Shown in pieces: positions 51,684 through 59,761 of a stretch of DNA of 64,000 bases. Source of the DNA: JBQTKD01 sp052389435 (lineage in GTDB: Bacteria; Actinomycetota; Actinomycetes; Sporichthyales; Sporichthyaceae); contig JBQTIB010000085.1 of assembly GCA_052389435.1 (NCBI GenBank), positions 1 to 64,000 on the forward strand, read 5' to 3'. The translations under genes were made by a program, and so were the position numbers. Position 1 is the stretch's first letter. Each line of letters starts with the position of its first letter. Below the pieces are notes generated by a model. That model saw nothing but the letters and a program-made list of their open reading frames with translations. It was not told the DNA's origin and searched no databases.

Positions 51684-53279
51684 TCACCTCCGGTCGGCGA
51701 CCTGCGCGAGGTCGCTCGTCCACTCCTCGCGCAGGCCGCCGGGCGCGGCGACGTCGAAGCGCACGTGCGCGCTGCGCTCGCCGTTGACCAGCGTCATGAG
51801 CCCGTTGCGGAAGTCCGGCCCGGACACCAGACGCCAGGTCAGCGGGTCCGGGGCGACGCCCGCACGCCCGGCCAACCGCCGCACCAGCCCGGCGGCCCTC
51901 GGGTTCCACGCCTTGGCCAACACCGAGGCGGGCCGCTTCGGCAGCGGGTTGCGGATCGGGGAACACACGGCCTGGTGCACCGCGCTGCGCAGACCGGGTG
52001 CCTGGACGGTCGCGAGGTAGGAGCAGTGGATGTCCCCGGACAGCAGCACGACGGTGTCCGGGGCGGCGCCGCGTTCGCCGCGGGCGACGGCGAGGATCGC
52101 GGCCGCCAACCGGTCGAAGGACGCGCGGAACGCGGCCCAGTGCTCCAGGTCCGCGGCCCGGCGGATCCGCTCCCCCGCACGGGCGGCGAGCGGGCCCCAG
52201 GCCCCGTCGCAGACCGCCTCGTTCCAGCCCTCCAGGGCGTGGATCGTGTGCGGCAGCAGATACGGCAGGCTCGTCGCGATCAGCAGGTGCTCGACGTCTC
52301 CGCGCAGGTGCTCCGCCACCCACGTCCACTCGGCGTCGTCGAACATCGAACGCCGACGCCGCGTCAGAACCCTTCCCGCACGGGAGTCCAGGACCACCAG
52401 GCGCACCGCGCCGAGTTCGCGGGCGTAGCTCCACCGGCTGCTCGTGGTGTCGACGTCGGCCCGAGCCGCGAACCGCTCCAGGACGGGCAGCGCGTCCGGG
52501 GCGGCGCGCACGGCGGCGAAGAGCTCGTCGGCCTCGATCTCGTCCGGCGGAAGGTTGCCGAGGTGCTGGTAGACCCAGTAGGAGGACAGCGCCCCGACGA
52601 TGCCCTCGCGCCACCACCGCCGCTCGGCCATGTCCTCGCGCCAGGCGGCGGAGGTGTTCCAGTCGTCGACGACCTCGTGGTCGTCGAAGATCATCGCGGT
52701 CGGGACGGTGGACAGCAGCCACCGCACGTGCGGGTCGGCCCACGCCTCCCGGTAGAGGCGGGCGTACTCCTCGAAGGTCACCGTCTGGCGCCCGCCGCGG
52801 CCGCGGGCACGCAGCCACTCCCGGACGGTGTCCGGCGGATGGTCGGCGTAGACCTGGTCCCCGAGCATGAGCAGCAGGTCCGGCCACTGCTCCGGCTCGC
52901 GGGCGGCGGCGGTGCGGGCCAGCGCGATCAGCGCGTCGGGGCCGAGCTCGGACTTGCCCTCGGGGTCGGTGCGCCGGCAGGACCCGAACCCGATCTCCCG
53001 CGGCCCGTCCGGGCCGAGGGTGCGGATCAGGCTCGGCGGGAACGGCGAGTCCTCCGGCGGCCAGGCCCGGACGCCGTCGAGGTGGACCTGGTAGGGGTGC
53101 GCGGTCTGTGCGGGCAGGCCGCGGACCACGACGATCGCGTAGTGGTGCCCGGAGACGGCGAAGGTGCGCGCCCGGGTGCCGAGGACCTCGACCTCGCACG
53201 CGGCGTCGGTCTCCACCCAGACCGTGGCGTCCCGGGAATCGACGTAGCGCAGCAGCGGACCGAGAACGAGGGCGGGCAC
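51684..53279 (-). CDS. PhoD-like alkaline phosphatase/phosphodiesterase
   Basis: A 531-residue metallophosphatase. Metal-binding motifs are visible: FGSCRRTD, LLMLGDQVYAD, IFDDHEVVDDWN, and VVLLSGDIHCS. An N-terminal fibronectin-like domain (ATVWVETDAACEVEV) precedes the catalytic part, as in PhoD relatives. No signal peptide is evident from GTG 53279, so it may be cytoplasmic, unlike classical PhoD. Phosphate mono- or diesters are the likely substrates. Confidence 0.88.
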   Translation of the reverse strand: MPALVLGPLLRYVDSRDATVWVETDAACEVEVLGTRARTFAVSGHHYAIVVVRGLPAQTAHPYQVHLDGVRAWPPEDSPFPPSLIRTLGPDGPREIGFGSCRRTDPEGKSELGPDALIALARTAAAREPEQWPDLLLMLGDQVYADHPPDTVREWLRARGRGGRQTVTFEEYARLYREAWADPHVRWLLSTVPTAMIFDDHEVVDDWNTSAAWREDMAERRWWREGIVGALSSYWVYQHLGNLPPDEIEADELFAAVRAAPDALPVLERFAARADVDTTSSRWSYARELGAVRLVVLDSRAGRVLTRRRRSMFDDAEWTWVAEHLRGDVEHLLIATSLPYLLPHTIHALEGWNEAVCDGAWGPLAARAGERIRRAADLEHWAAFRASFDRLAAAILAVARGERGAAPDTVVLLSGDIHCSYLATVQAPGLRSAVHQAVCSPIRNPLPKRPASVLAKAWNPRAAGLVRRLAGRAGVAPDPLTWRLVSGPDFRNGLMTLVNGERSAHVRFDVAAPGGLREEWTSDLAQVADRR

Positions 53280-53493
53280 GTGGCGCTTCCTGACGATGGA
53301 ACGAACTATCGGCAGGCTAGCCGCATCGCGGCGGCCGCGCCCGATCTCCGCGATCGCTCCAAGCCGGCCGACAGCCCGGGCACCGGAGCGGTTCGCGCCG
53401 ACCCGCGGCCGCCGGCAACCCTCCCGCCGAGCGCTTGCGCCGAGGAAACGCATCGGCAACACGTTCGCCCCAAACGCCGGAGACAGTGCAGGC

Positions 53494-54408
53494 ATGCGAC
53501 TCCGTGCCGCCGGCCTCGCCGCCGCGCTGACCCTGTCCCTGGCCGCGGGCTGCTCCGGCACCGACGACGGACCCGCGGCAACCGCCACGCCCGGCGAGCG
53601 GCTGGCCGAGTTCGACGCGTTCGTTCTCGCCAGCGAGGAGAACGACCCCGCGGTGGCCGACGTCTACGGGCTGCGTCTGGACCCGTTCACGGTCGAACGG
53701 ATCACCGTCGACAAGTCCGTCTCGGCGCTGGGGGCCGACGCGGAGCGGGTCGTCGTCGCCGCCGCGGACGCCGCGGTGGACCGCCTCGCCCTGCTCGACG
53801 GCTCCGGGACGCTGCTGGACGTGCCGGGTCTGGGCCGGCCCGAGGCCTACAGCCCGATCCTCCGCGACGGCGTCCTGTACTTCGACGACGCCGCCGGTGC
53901 GAAGGCCAAGGGCCGCTACCGGTTCTTCTCCTTCGACCTGGCCAAGCAAGCCAAGACGCTGGTGCTGCAGTCCACGCGCGAACTCGGCGCGCCCAAGCCG
54001 ATGGCCGACGGCAGCCTGCTGCTGACCACCACGCAGAAGGACGGGCAGGAACGCCTCGTCGTGCGCGACGGGGCGGGCAAGACCTCGACGCTTCCACCGC
54101 TCGGCGACGTGGCCGTGGTCCGGCCGGGCGTCGATCTCGTCGGGGTGACGCTGGTCCGCGACGAGGGCAAGTCCCGCGCGCTGCTGCTGTTCAACCCCGC
54201 CACCGGGGACAAGCAGGTCATCCCCGACCTGCAGATTCTGGCCTGGAGCCCGGACGGCAAACGCATCCTGGCCCGGCGCACCACCGACGTGCCCAACGAC
54301 AGCCGCCTGGTCGTGCTCGATCCGGCCAAGGCGCCCTACGAACTCGGCACCCTGCCGAACCTGTCGATCTTCAGCGGCGTCTGGGTGCGCGGGAACGTTC
54401 CCGCCTGA
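53494..54408 (+). CDS. Lipoprotein with TolB-like beta-propeller
   Basis: A 304-residue lipoprotein. ATG 53494, short hydrophobic signal and lipobox LAAGC at about 16-20. The rest has repeated strands with D-G turns (ERVVVAAADAAVDRLALLDG, ILAWSPDGKRILAR), as in TolB/WD-like propellers. No enzyme motif. It stands divergent from the PhoD gene with ~210 bases between. Confidence 0.72.
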   Translation: MRLRAAGLAAALTLSLAAGCSGTDDGPAATATPGERLAEFDAFVLASEENDPAVADVYGLRLDPFTVERITVDKSVSALGADAERVVVAAADAAVDRLALLDGSGTLLDVPGLGRPEAYSPILRDGVLYFDDAAGAKAKGRYRFFSFDLAKQAKTLVLQSTRELGAPKPMADGSLLLTTTQKDGQERLVVRDGAGKTSTLPPLGDVAVVRPGVDLVGVTLVRDEGKSRALLLFNPATGDKQVIPDLQILAWSPDGKRILARRTTDVPNDSRLVVLDPAKAPYELGTLPNLSIFSGVWVRGNVPA

Positions 54409-54410
54409 GT

Positions 54411-54482
54411 GTCAGCCGAAACGGCTCCACAAACCGGACAAACCGGGCGCTCGAACAGCCATTGCGGATGACGTGCGCAATG
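54411..54482 (-). repeat. Dispersed ~75-base repeat, copy 1
   Basis: Bases 54411-54482 match 63681-63752 at nearly 38 of the first 41 positions and continue less well. On the minus strand both copies read CARHPQW...RP(V/I)CPVCGAV.ADT, with a Cys-x2-Cys that looks like a zinc knuckle. It may be a small gene, a relic or a repeat. Confidence 0.5.
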
Positions 54483-54583
54483 GCTCTTGACGCCTCGAGC
54501 CTGGACGGCTATCAGACTTGGTCCGCCGCGCGCGGGCTCGCTCCGCGCGCATCGCCGCCCGGGCCCGAAGGGCGCTCGGCCCG

Positions 54584-54949
54584 TCAGTTCTGGGCGGCCA
54601 CGCGGGCGCGGTCGGCCGCGCGCAGGCGCAGCGGGAGGTGGCCGAGGTCGAAGCCGTTGTGGATCCAGCCGGCGAGGTCGGCGACGTCCTCGCGCGAGCA
54701 CAGCGGCCCCACGTAGACCGCGGGCGAGGTGGGGCGGCGCTGGGCGTCGCACGGCTGGACGACCGCGTAGGTCCCGAGCCGCGACGTGCCGTGGCAGGCG
54801 GAGCCCACCGCGGCGCCGGCCCGCGCCAGCACCCCGTGGCGGCTGGCGCGGACCAGGGCGCCGAGCGCTCCCAGCACGGCCGAGGTGTTCCGTTCGCACG
54901 AGCCCTGGGAGCAGACCAGGATCGTGAAGCCCTCTGCCGTTCGCTGCAT
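54584..54949 (-). CDS. Thioredoxin-like [2Fe-2S] ferredoxin-domain protein
   Basis: A 121-residue protein from ATG 54949. It has the layout of thioredoxin-like ferredoxins: ILVCSQGSCER (Cys near 13 and 18), SACHG (Cys near 52), YAVVQPCDAQRRPTSPAVYVGPL (Cys near 67) and a helix DVADLAGWI. It is divergent from the Mrf-like gene across a Fur/Zur-type box, so the two are probably co-regulated by metal. Confidence 0.78.
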   Translation of the reverse strand: MQRTAEGFTILVCSQGSCERNTSAVLGALGALVRASRHGVLARAGAAVGSACHGTSRLGTYAVVQPCDAQRRPTSPAVYVGPLCSREDVADLAGWIHNGFDLGHLPLRLRAADRARVAAQN

Positions 54950-54994
54950 CGATGAGCCCCCGTTCGCGACGCCCGACCGCACGTCGGGCTCGTA

Positions 54995-55016
54995 TTGATA
55001 ATGATTGTCGTTATGC
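54995..55016. promoter_or_regulatory. Fur/Zur-type box
   Basis: GATAATGATTGTCGTTATG matches the Fur box GATAATGATAATCATTATC at 15 of 19 positions, inside an AT-rich patch. It lies between the divergent ferredoxin-like and Mrf-like genes. Given the neighbours, zinc control by Zur is more likely than iron control by Fur. Confidence 0.65.
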
Positions 55017-55061
55017 TGTCGGATGTCCAGAGCGAAATCCGCCTTTCCCGAAGGGAATTCC

Positions 55062-56144
55062 ATGGAGATCCCGGTGACCGTCGTGTCGGCCGTCGACCCG
55101 GTCCTGCGCGACACCGCCACCGCCGCACTGGTGTGCGACCTGCCCTACGCGGTGGTGCTGCGCTACGACCTCGACGTCGAGGCGCAGCTCCTGCGACGCG
55201 TCGTGGCCACCTCGAGCGAACTGCTCTCCACGGGCGAGATCCCCCTCGGACACTGCCTGACCTGCTCGGTGCGCGAGGACCTGCACGCGACGATCGTCGA
55301 CCTCTACCGCAGCGGCCCGCCCCAGCTCGTCGTCGCTCCCCCGCTGTCGATGGACCCGGTGGCGATCGCCCACGCGGTGGCAACCGCCCCCGGGCCGGCG
55401 GCGCTCGCGTCCTGCCTCGTCGCCCTCGACCCCGCCGACCTCGCGGGCGACCTGCTCGGCGAGGACCTGCTCGTCGAGCGCGGCCTCGGGTTCGGCGAGC
55501 GGGACCGGCGCTCCGTCGGCGAGGCGATGGCCCGTCAGATCGAGACCGCGGACCTGCTGGCCCTGGCCACGCTGCCCGAGGCGCGCGCGGCCTCGCTGCT
55601 GGACCACCTCGTCGGCCACGTCCCCTCGCGCACGCCCCTGCACACGATGAACGCCGACGTGTTCGACCGGCGACGTCCCGCGGACTTCCCGCACACCGGG
55701 GACCTGCGCACCGCCGCGCCGACCGGCGCCCCGGACTCCCGCGACGCCTGGACCCTCGACCTGCACTCCTGGCGTCCTCTGCACCCCGAGCGACTGCGCG
55801 ACTGCGCCGGCTACCTCGCGGGGCCGGGCGTCCGCGCCCGCGGGTACTTCTGGCTCCCGACCCGGCCCGGCGCCCAGTGCGCGTGGGACGCCGCGGGCGG
55901 GCAGTTGGCCATCGGCGACCTGGACCGCTGGGCGGGCCCGCCGTCGACGCGGATCGTCGTCACGGGGGTGGACCGCGATCGCGAGGAGATCGTGACCGCG
56001 TTCGCCGCGGCGCTGATGGACGACGCCGAACTCGCCGGCGGCCTGCGGCGCTGGCGGGACGTCGAGGACGGCATGGACGAATGGCTCGGCCCGCGCCCGG
56101 AACACGACGGCGCCCACGACCCCGTCGTCGAACGGGAGCGCTGA
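55062..56144 (+). CDS. CobW-like (COG0523) protein without a P-loop, Mrf-type
   Basis: A 360-residue protein. The N-terminal GTPase half of COG0523 is recognisable by position (VTVVSAVDPVLRDTATAALVCDLPYAVVLRY...GHCLTCSVREDLHA) but the Walker A GxxGxGKT is replaced by VSAVDPVLRD, and the zinc motif CxCC is CLTC. The C-terminal CobW domain is well kept (DLHSWRPLHPERL, RARGYFWLPTRPGAQCAWDAAGGQLAIG). This form matches the actinobacterial zinc-responsive Mrf-like paralogues that help ribosome hibernation. A Zur-type box upstream supports it. Confidence 0.8.
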   Translation: MEIPVTVVSAVDPVLRDTATAALVCDLPYAVVLRYDLDVEAQLLRRVVATSSELLSTGEIPLGHCLTCSVREDLHATIVDLYRSGPPQLVVAPPLSMDPVAIAHAVATAPGPAALASCLVALDPADLAGDLLGEDLLVERGLGFGERDRRSVGEAMARQIETADLLALATLPEARAASLLDHLVGHVPSRTPLHTMNADVFDRRRPADFPHTGDLRTAAPTGAPDSRDAWTLDLHSWRPLHPERLRDCAGYLAGPGVRARGYFWLPTRPGAQCAWDAAGGQLAIGDLDRWAGPPSTRIVVTGVDRDREEIVTAFAAALMDDAELAGGLRRWRDVEDGMDEWLGPRPEHDGAHDPVVERER

Positions 56145-56269
56145 ACCCCGCAGCGCAACGGGCTGGGGGCATCGGACAGGGGCTGGGGCTGCTGGGGGCA
56201 GGCGGGCCGGGGCAGCTGGGGGCAGGCGGCCTGCGGGCAGCAGGATGCGGGCTGCAGGCAGCGGGATGC

Positions 56270-56334
56270 GGGCAGCGGGCAGCAGGCAGCAGGCAGCAGG
56301 CTGGGGCTGGGGCTGGGGCTGGGGCTGGGGCTGC
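56270..56334 (+). repeat. GGCAGCA and GGGGCT tandem repeats
   Basis: The stretch from 56160 is low-complexity G-rich. From ~56270 GGCAGCA-like 7-mers repeat, then CTGGGG occurs five times without a break at 56301-56330. Four or more runs of GGGG make a strong G-quadruplex candidate on the plus strand. Confidence 0.85.
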
Positions 56335-56345
56335 GGAAGACGGCG

Positions 56346-56579
56346 CTACCCGCGCCCGACGGCGGCCCGCTCGGCGGCGCGGGCGGTGATGCCCCGTTCG
56401 TCCGCCAGGCCGCTCGGGTGGTACCAGTACACCGAAGCCCTACGCCCCGTCAGATGGGGCCGCGGGCGGGACGGGCGGGTGCCGATTCGCCAGAGCAGCC
56501 GCATCGACAGCAGAGCGGCGGTGCCGCCGAGGGCCACCGCGATCGCGGCGAGGGCCGACATGGTCGTCGTGGTCGACAT
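56346..56579 (-). CDS. Small membrane protein
   Basis: A 77-residue frame from ATG 56579 with one membrane segment (TTMSALAAIAVALGGTAALL) followed by Arg-rich residues and YWYHP. It lies next to the G-rich repeats. No family was recognised; modest support. Confidence 0.5.
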   Translation of the reverse strand: MSTTTTMSALAAIAVALGGTAALLSMRLLWRIGTRPSRPRPHLTGRRASVYWYHPSGLADERGITARAAERAAVGRG

Positions 56580-56696
56580 CGAGGGTCTCCCTGGTCGAGC
56601 CCGTCCCCTCCGGTGGGCGACGTGGCTTCGTCCAGTGTTCGTCGCCTCCCGCGGTCGCGACAGTCCCGCGACTGCTTCGTAGGCGGGCGGTAAGAA

Positions 56697-57689
56697 CTAC
56701 CCGCGGCCGCGTTCGGCCGAGACCTGCGCCCGGCCGAGGACGACGGTGAGGGTGCGGCCGTCGTCGGTGGCGAACCGCACGGTGGGGCCGGTGGCCCAGG
56801 CTCGGGAGACGTTGCCGCTCGTAGCCTGCCCGACGGTGCCGCTGGAGAGCACCTCGAAGCCGAACGAGGCCAGACCGGCGTCCTTGGGGAGCTGCACGCT
56901 GAGCGGTTCGAGGCCCTTCGGCGTCCACGCGTACCGCTCGCCCGCGACGGTGACCCCGCTGATCGTGGAACTCGAACGCCCGGAGCCGACCGCACCGTCG
57001 GCCGTCGCGGCGACGGCGAGCACGATCTCCTCGATCCGCAGCTCGCCGATCTGAATGCCCGTCAGAACGACGTCGGTGTGGGAGGTCGAGGCCGATCCCA
57101 CGCGTCCGGCGAAGGAGCGGACGTCGGCGATCCGCACGTCCAGGCCGGGCAGTGCGCTCGGGGAGGCGGCGGCGGACCGGGCGATCGGGCCGTCGGCCAA
57201 CAGCGCGCACGCACCGCCGGTTTCGACGGCGTCCCGCTGGGGCGGGCGGCCGCTGACCGAGGCGCGCGTCGGGCCTACAGCCTCCGCGGACAGCGCAGTT
57301 CCCGCGGAGGCGTTCAGCATTCCGGCGGCGTCGTTGTAGGGGCTGTAGGCGGAGGCGGCGAGGGCCTCGCCGAGGCCGGTGCGGTCCACGGCCGCCGTCG
57401 CGACGGGCGCGGCGAGGTCCGGCGGCACCAGGGTGCCGCCCTCCAACACGGTGTCCCAGTCGTCGTAGGTGCCGAACAGCCCCTGGCCGGAGGCGCTGCC
57501 CGCGATCGCCTCTCCCGCCACCGGATCGGCGGTGGGCTCCGCACTACACCGCTCCGCCACGGCCTGCCCCGGCAGAACCTGCGTCGGCACAACCTGCGTC
57601 GGCACAACCTGCGCGGACACGGCCTGCGCCGGTACCACCTGCATCGCGACGAGGATGGCGGCCACGGCCACCGCGGGGCGAACCCTCAC
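56697..57689 (-). CDS. Secreted protein with QVVPT repeats in its signal region
   Basis: A 330-residue exported protein from GTG/ATG 57689. The end of the signal region carries repeated VVP-AQ/TQ units (VPAQAVSAQVVPTQVVPT), encoded by a 15-base tandem repeat (57575-57655). Two cysteines (ERCSAE and GACALL). The middle is Ala/Ser-rich, and the C-terminal half is beta-rich (IGELRIEEIVLAVAATADG). Function unknown. Two 32-base repeats stand in its presumed promoter. Confidence 0.72.
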   Translation of the reverse strand: MRVRPAVAVAAILVAMQVVPAQAVSAQVVPTQVVPTQVLPGQAVAERCSAEPTADPVAGEAIAGSASGQGLFGTYDDWDTVLEGGTLVPPDLAAPVATAAVDRTGLGEALAASAYSPYNDAAGMLNASAGTALSAEAVGPTRASVSGRPPQRDAVETGGACALLADGPIARSAAASPSALPGLDVRIADVRSFAGRVGSASTSHTDVVLTGIQIGELRIEEIVLAVAATADGAVGSGRSSSTISGVTVAGERYAWTPKGLEPLSVQLPKDAGLASFGFEVLSSGTVGQATSGNVSRAWATGPTVRFATDDGRTLTVVLGRAQVSAERGRG

Positions 57690-57722
57690 TCCACGCCTCC
57701 CGCCATCTCGTGGCGTCCGTTC

Positions 57723-57817
57723 AACCGAGCGCTATAGCTCACCCTTGAGCGGACACCAGCACCCCCACCCCCGCCGCGTCCGCCGAACCGAGCGCCATAG
57801 CTCACCCTTGAGCGGAC
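57723..57817. repeat. Two 32-base direct repeats, 63 bases apart
   Basis: Copies at 57723-57754 and 57786-57817 differ at one base. Each holds GAGCGCYATAGCTC and GCTCACCCTTGAGC, so both inverted and direct symmetry is present. They lie in the space between the LivK-like and the secreted protein genes, and 63 bases is six helical turns. Confidence 0.7.
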
Positions 57818-57837
57818 GCCGGCGGAGTCGGTGGATG

Positions 57838-58998
57838 TCAACGGGACTCCCGGGGCGGGTGGAGGGGGGCGTAGAGGGGGCCGGTGCGCACCCAGTTCCC
57901 CGCGCGAACCTCGACGGTGGCGGTGGCGTCGTAGGGCCGGCTCCGGTCCGGACCGAAGCCGATCGGCGGCGCGAGGCCGCCGAAGGAGAACGTGCGACCC
58001 GACTCGAGAACCTCGACCAGGCGCGTCGGATCGGCGTCCGCGGCGCGCAGGGCGGCGACGAGCAGTCGCGCGCTCAGGCACCCGACCATCGAATGGAAGT
58101 GCGGCTGCGCTCCCGGGAAGTACTCGGCGAGCGCGCCGCACTGCCCGTCGAACTGCGGGCTGGTGGCGCCGGCGAACGGACTGGAGGACAGCAGGCCGTC
58201 GGCGGTGGGGCCGAGGGTGCGCAGGATCGTCGGGTCGTCGGTGTTCAGGTACGACACGCTCGCGGGAACGTTCCACTCCAGTTGCAGCCGTGCCTGCAGG
58301 CACTTCACGGTGCCGAGGTTGTCCGCGTTCACCAGCAGCGCCTGCGCGCCGGCCGCCCGCGCGACGAGAACCCGGGCGAGGCAGTCCGGCGCGCCGGTCG
58401 TGGTCGCGGCGGAGTAGGCGATCGTCGCGCCCAACGCCTGCGCCACGCCGACGAGCCCTTCGGTACAGGCGGAGAATCCCTCGGTGGACACGACCGCGAG
58501 CCTGGTCAGCCCGAGGTCGCGGACGAGGTGCTGCACGTTGCCGGCCATCTGATGCCCGCAGGGACTGGTGACGGGGAAGAGCATCGGGTTGGCGAAGTCT
58601 CGGTCCTCGGCGCCGGCGGTGGCGAAGACCGGAGTTGCGGCCGCGCGCAGCAACGGCAGGCCCGCAGCGACGGTGTGCGGGGAGAACACGCCCGCGAACG
58701 CCACGACGCCCTGGGCGATCTGACGTCGGATCAGGTCGGCACCCCGGGCGGCGTCGAAGCGGTCGTCGCCGACGAGGAGTTCGAGTTGTCGGCCGTCGAC
58801 GCCTCCGGCCTCGTTGACCTCGGCGAGCACGGCCTGCACGCCGCGCAGCATGGCCGAGCCGGCCGCCGCCGTCGGGCCCGAAAGCGGGAAGACTCCCCCG
58901 AGGAGCAGGGGCTCGCGGCGTTCGGCGGCAGTCGCGGGGACCGCGCCGAGCAGGGCGAGTACCAGGGCGACGACGAGCATCGCCCGGGACGGTCTCAC
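57838..58998 (-). CDS. ABC-transporter substrate-binding protein, LivK-like
   Basis: A 386-residue periplasmic-binding-type protein with a signal peptide (LVVALVLALLGAVPATAA). Start LLLGGVFPLSGPTAAAGSAMLRGVQAVLAEVNEAGGVDGR is the leucine/amide-binding family 6 start. It has four or more cysteines outside that usual pattern. No permease or ATPase genes are near, so it may be an orphan that donates ligand to a distant transporter or acts as a sensor. An iron-box-like sequence lies 42 bases upstream (59040-59058). Confidence 0.85.
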   Translation of the reverse strand: MRPSRAMLVVALVLALLGAVPATAAERREPLLLGGVFPLSGPTAAAGSAMLRGVQAVLAEVNEAGGVDGRQLELLVGDDRFDAARGADLIRRQIAQGVVAFAGVFSPHTVAAGLPLLRAAATPVFATAGAEDRDFANPMLFPVTSPCGHQMAGNVQHLVRDLGLTRLAVVSTEGFSACTEGLVGVAQALGATIAYSAATTTGAPDCLARVLVARAAGAQALLVNADNLGTVKCLQARLQLEWNVPASVSYLNTDDPTILRTLGPTADGLLSSSPFAGATSPQFDGQCGALAEYFPGAQPHFHSMVGCLSARLLVAALRAADADPTRLVEVLESGRTFSFGGLAPPIGFGPDRSRPYDATATVEVRAGNWVRTGPLYAPLHPPRESR

Positions 58999-59039
58999 GC
59001 GGTTCCTCCTGCCTCGGGCGGCTTCGCGTCGTGAGTCTG

Positions 59040-59058
59040 TCAGGTTAGGTTCCCTTCA
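59040..59058 (-). promoter_or_regulatory. Possible IdeR/DmdR-like iron box
   Basis: TCAGGTTAGGTTCCCTTCA matches TTAGGTTAGGCTAACCTAA at 13 of 19 positions, with the left half nearly perfect. It is between the divergent LivK-like and sigma-factor genes. Confidence 0.4.
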
Positions 59059-59242
59059 CCTACGTCCCGATTCGATGTGAATTCTTCTTTGCCATCGGAC
59101 ATTCGGCGCACATCGCCGGCCGAAGGGCCGATCCCGAACTTCCCGCCCCGGGCGGCAACCTGGAGTCGGTCCTTCTCCGTAGAGGTGGGTGGAAGGCCGG
59201 GGGGCCCGGCGCGTCCGGGCAGTCGGAGCAGAAGGGCCTGGG

Positions 59243-59761
59243 GTGGGCACAGAGGAACGCGCCGTTCGCGACGCGGAGTTCGCCGCCTTCGCGATCCCCG
59301 CGCAGCGACGACTGCGCCGCACCGCCTACCTGGTGTGCGGGGACTGGCATCGCGCCGAGGACATCGTGCAGACGGCATTGGCGAACGTCTACGCGCGGTG
59401 GGAGCGGATCCGCCGCGAGGAGGGCCCCGAGGGCTACGCGCACCGCGCGGTGGTGAACGCGGCCATCGACGAACGGCGTCGTCCGTGGCGTCGGGAGCGT
59501 CCCGTCGAGTTCCTGCCCGACCGCGCGGCCCCGGCCGAGGACGGCATCACGCTCGCCGTCCTCGAGGCGCTGGCGAAGCTGCCCGCCCGGCAGCGGGCCG
59601 TCGTGGTCCTGCGCTTCGTCGAGGACCTCGACGTCGACGCCACCGCCAACCTGCTCGGCATCTCCAGCGGCACCGTGAAGAGCCAGACCTCCAAGGCCCT
59701 GGCGAACCTGCGCGAGCACCTCTCCGGTGCCCCCACTTCCACGATGGGCGAGAAGCGATGA
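59243..59761 (+). CDS. ECF sigma factor, SigE-like family
   Basis: A 172-residue sigma factor from GTG 59243. Region 2 (LRRTAYLVCGDWHRAEDIVQTALANVYARWERI) and region 4 (LAKLPARQRAVVVLRFVEDLDVDATANLLGISSGTVKSQTSKALANLREHL) are typical of the actinobacterial SigE-like group. It controls an unknown regulon. The next gene starts inside its stop (ATGA), so they form a sigma/partner operon. Confidence 0.93.
   Translation: MGTEERAVRDAEFAAFAIPAQRRLRRTAYLVCGDWHRAEDIVQTALANVYARWERIRREEGPEGYAHRAVVNAAIDERRRPWRRERPVEFLPDRAAPAEDGITLAVLEALAKLPARQRAVVVLRFVEDLDVDATANLLGISSGTVKSQTSKALANLREHLSGAPTSTMGEKR

Noticed and set aside
56270..56334. G-rich repeats considered as a CRISPR or IS end
   Set aside because: Simple-sequence repeat with no spacers or inverted ends.
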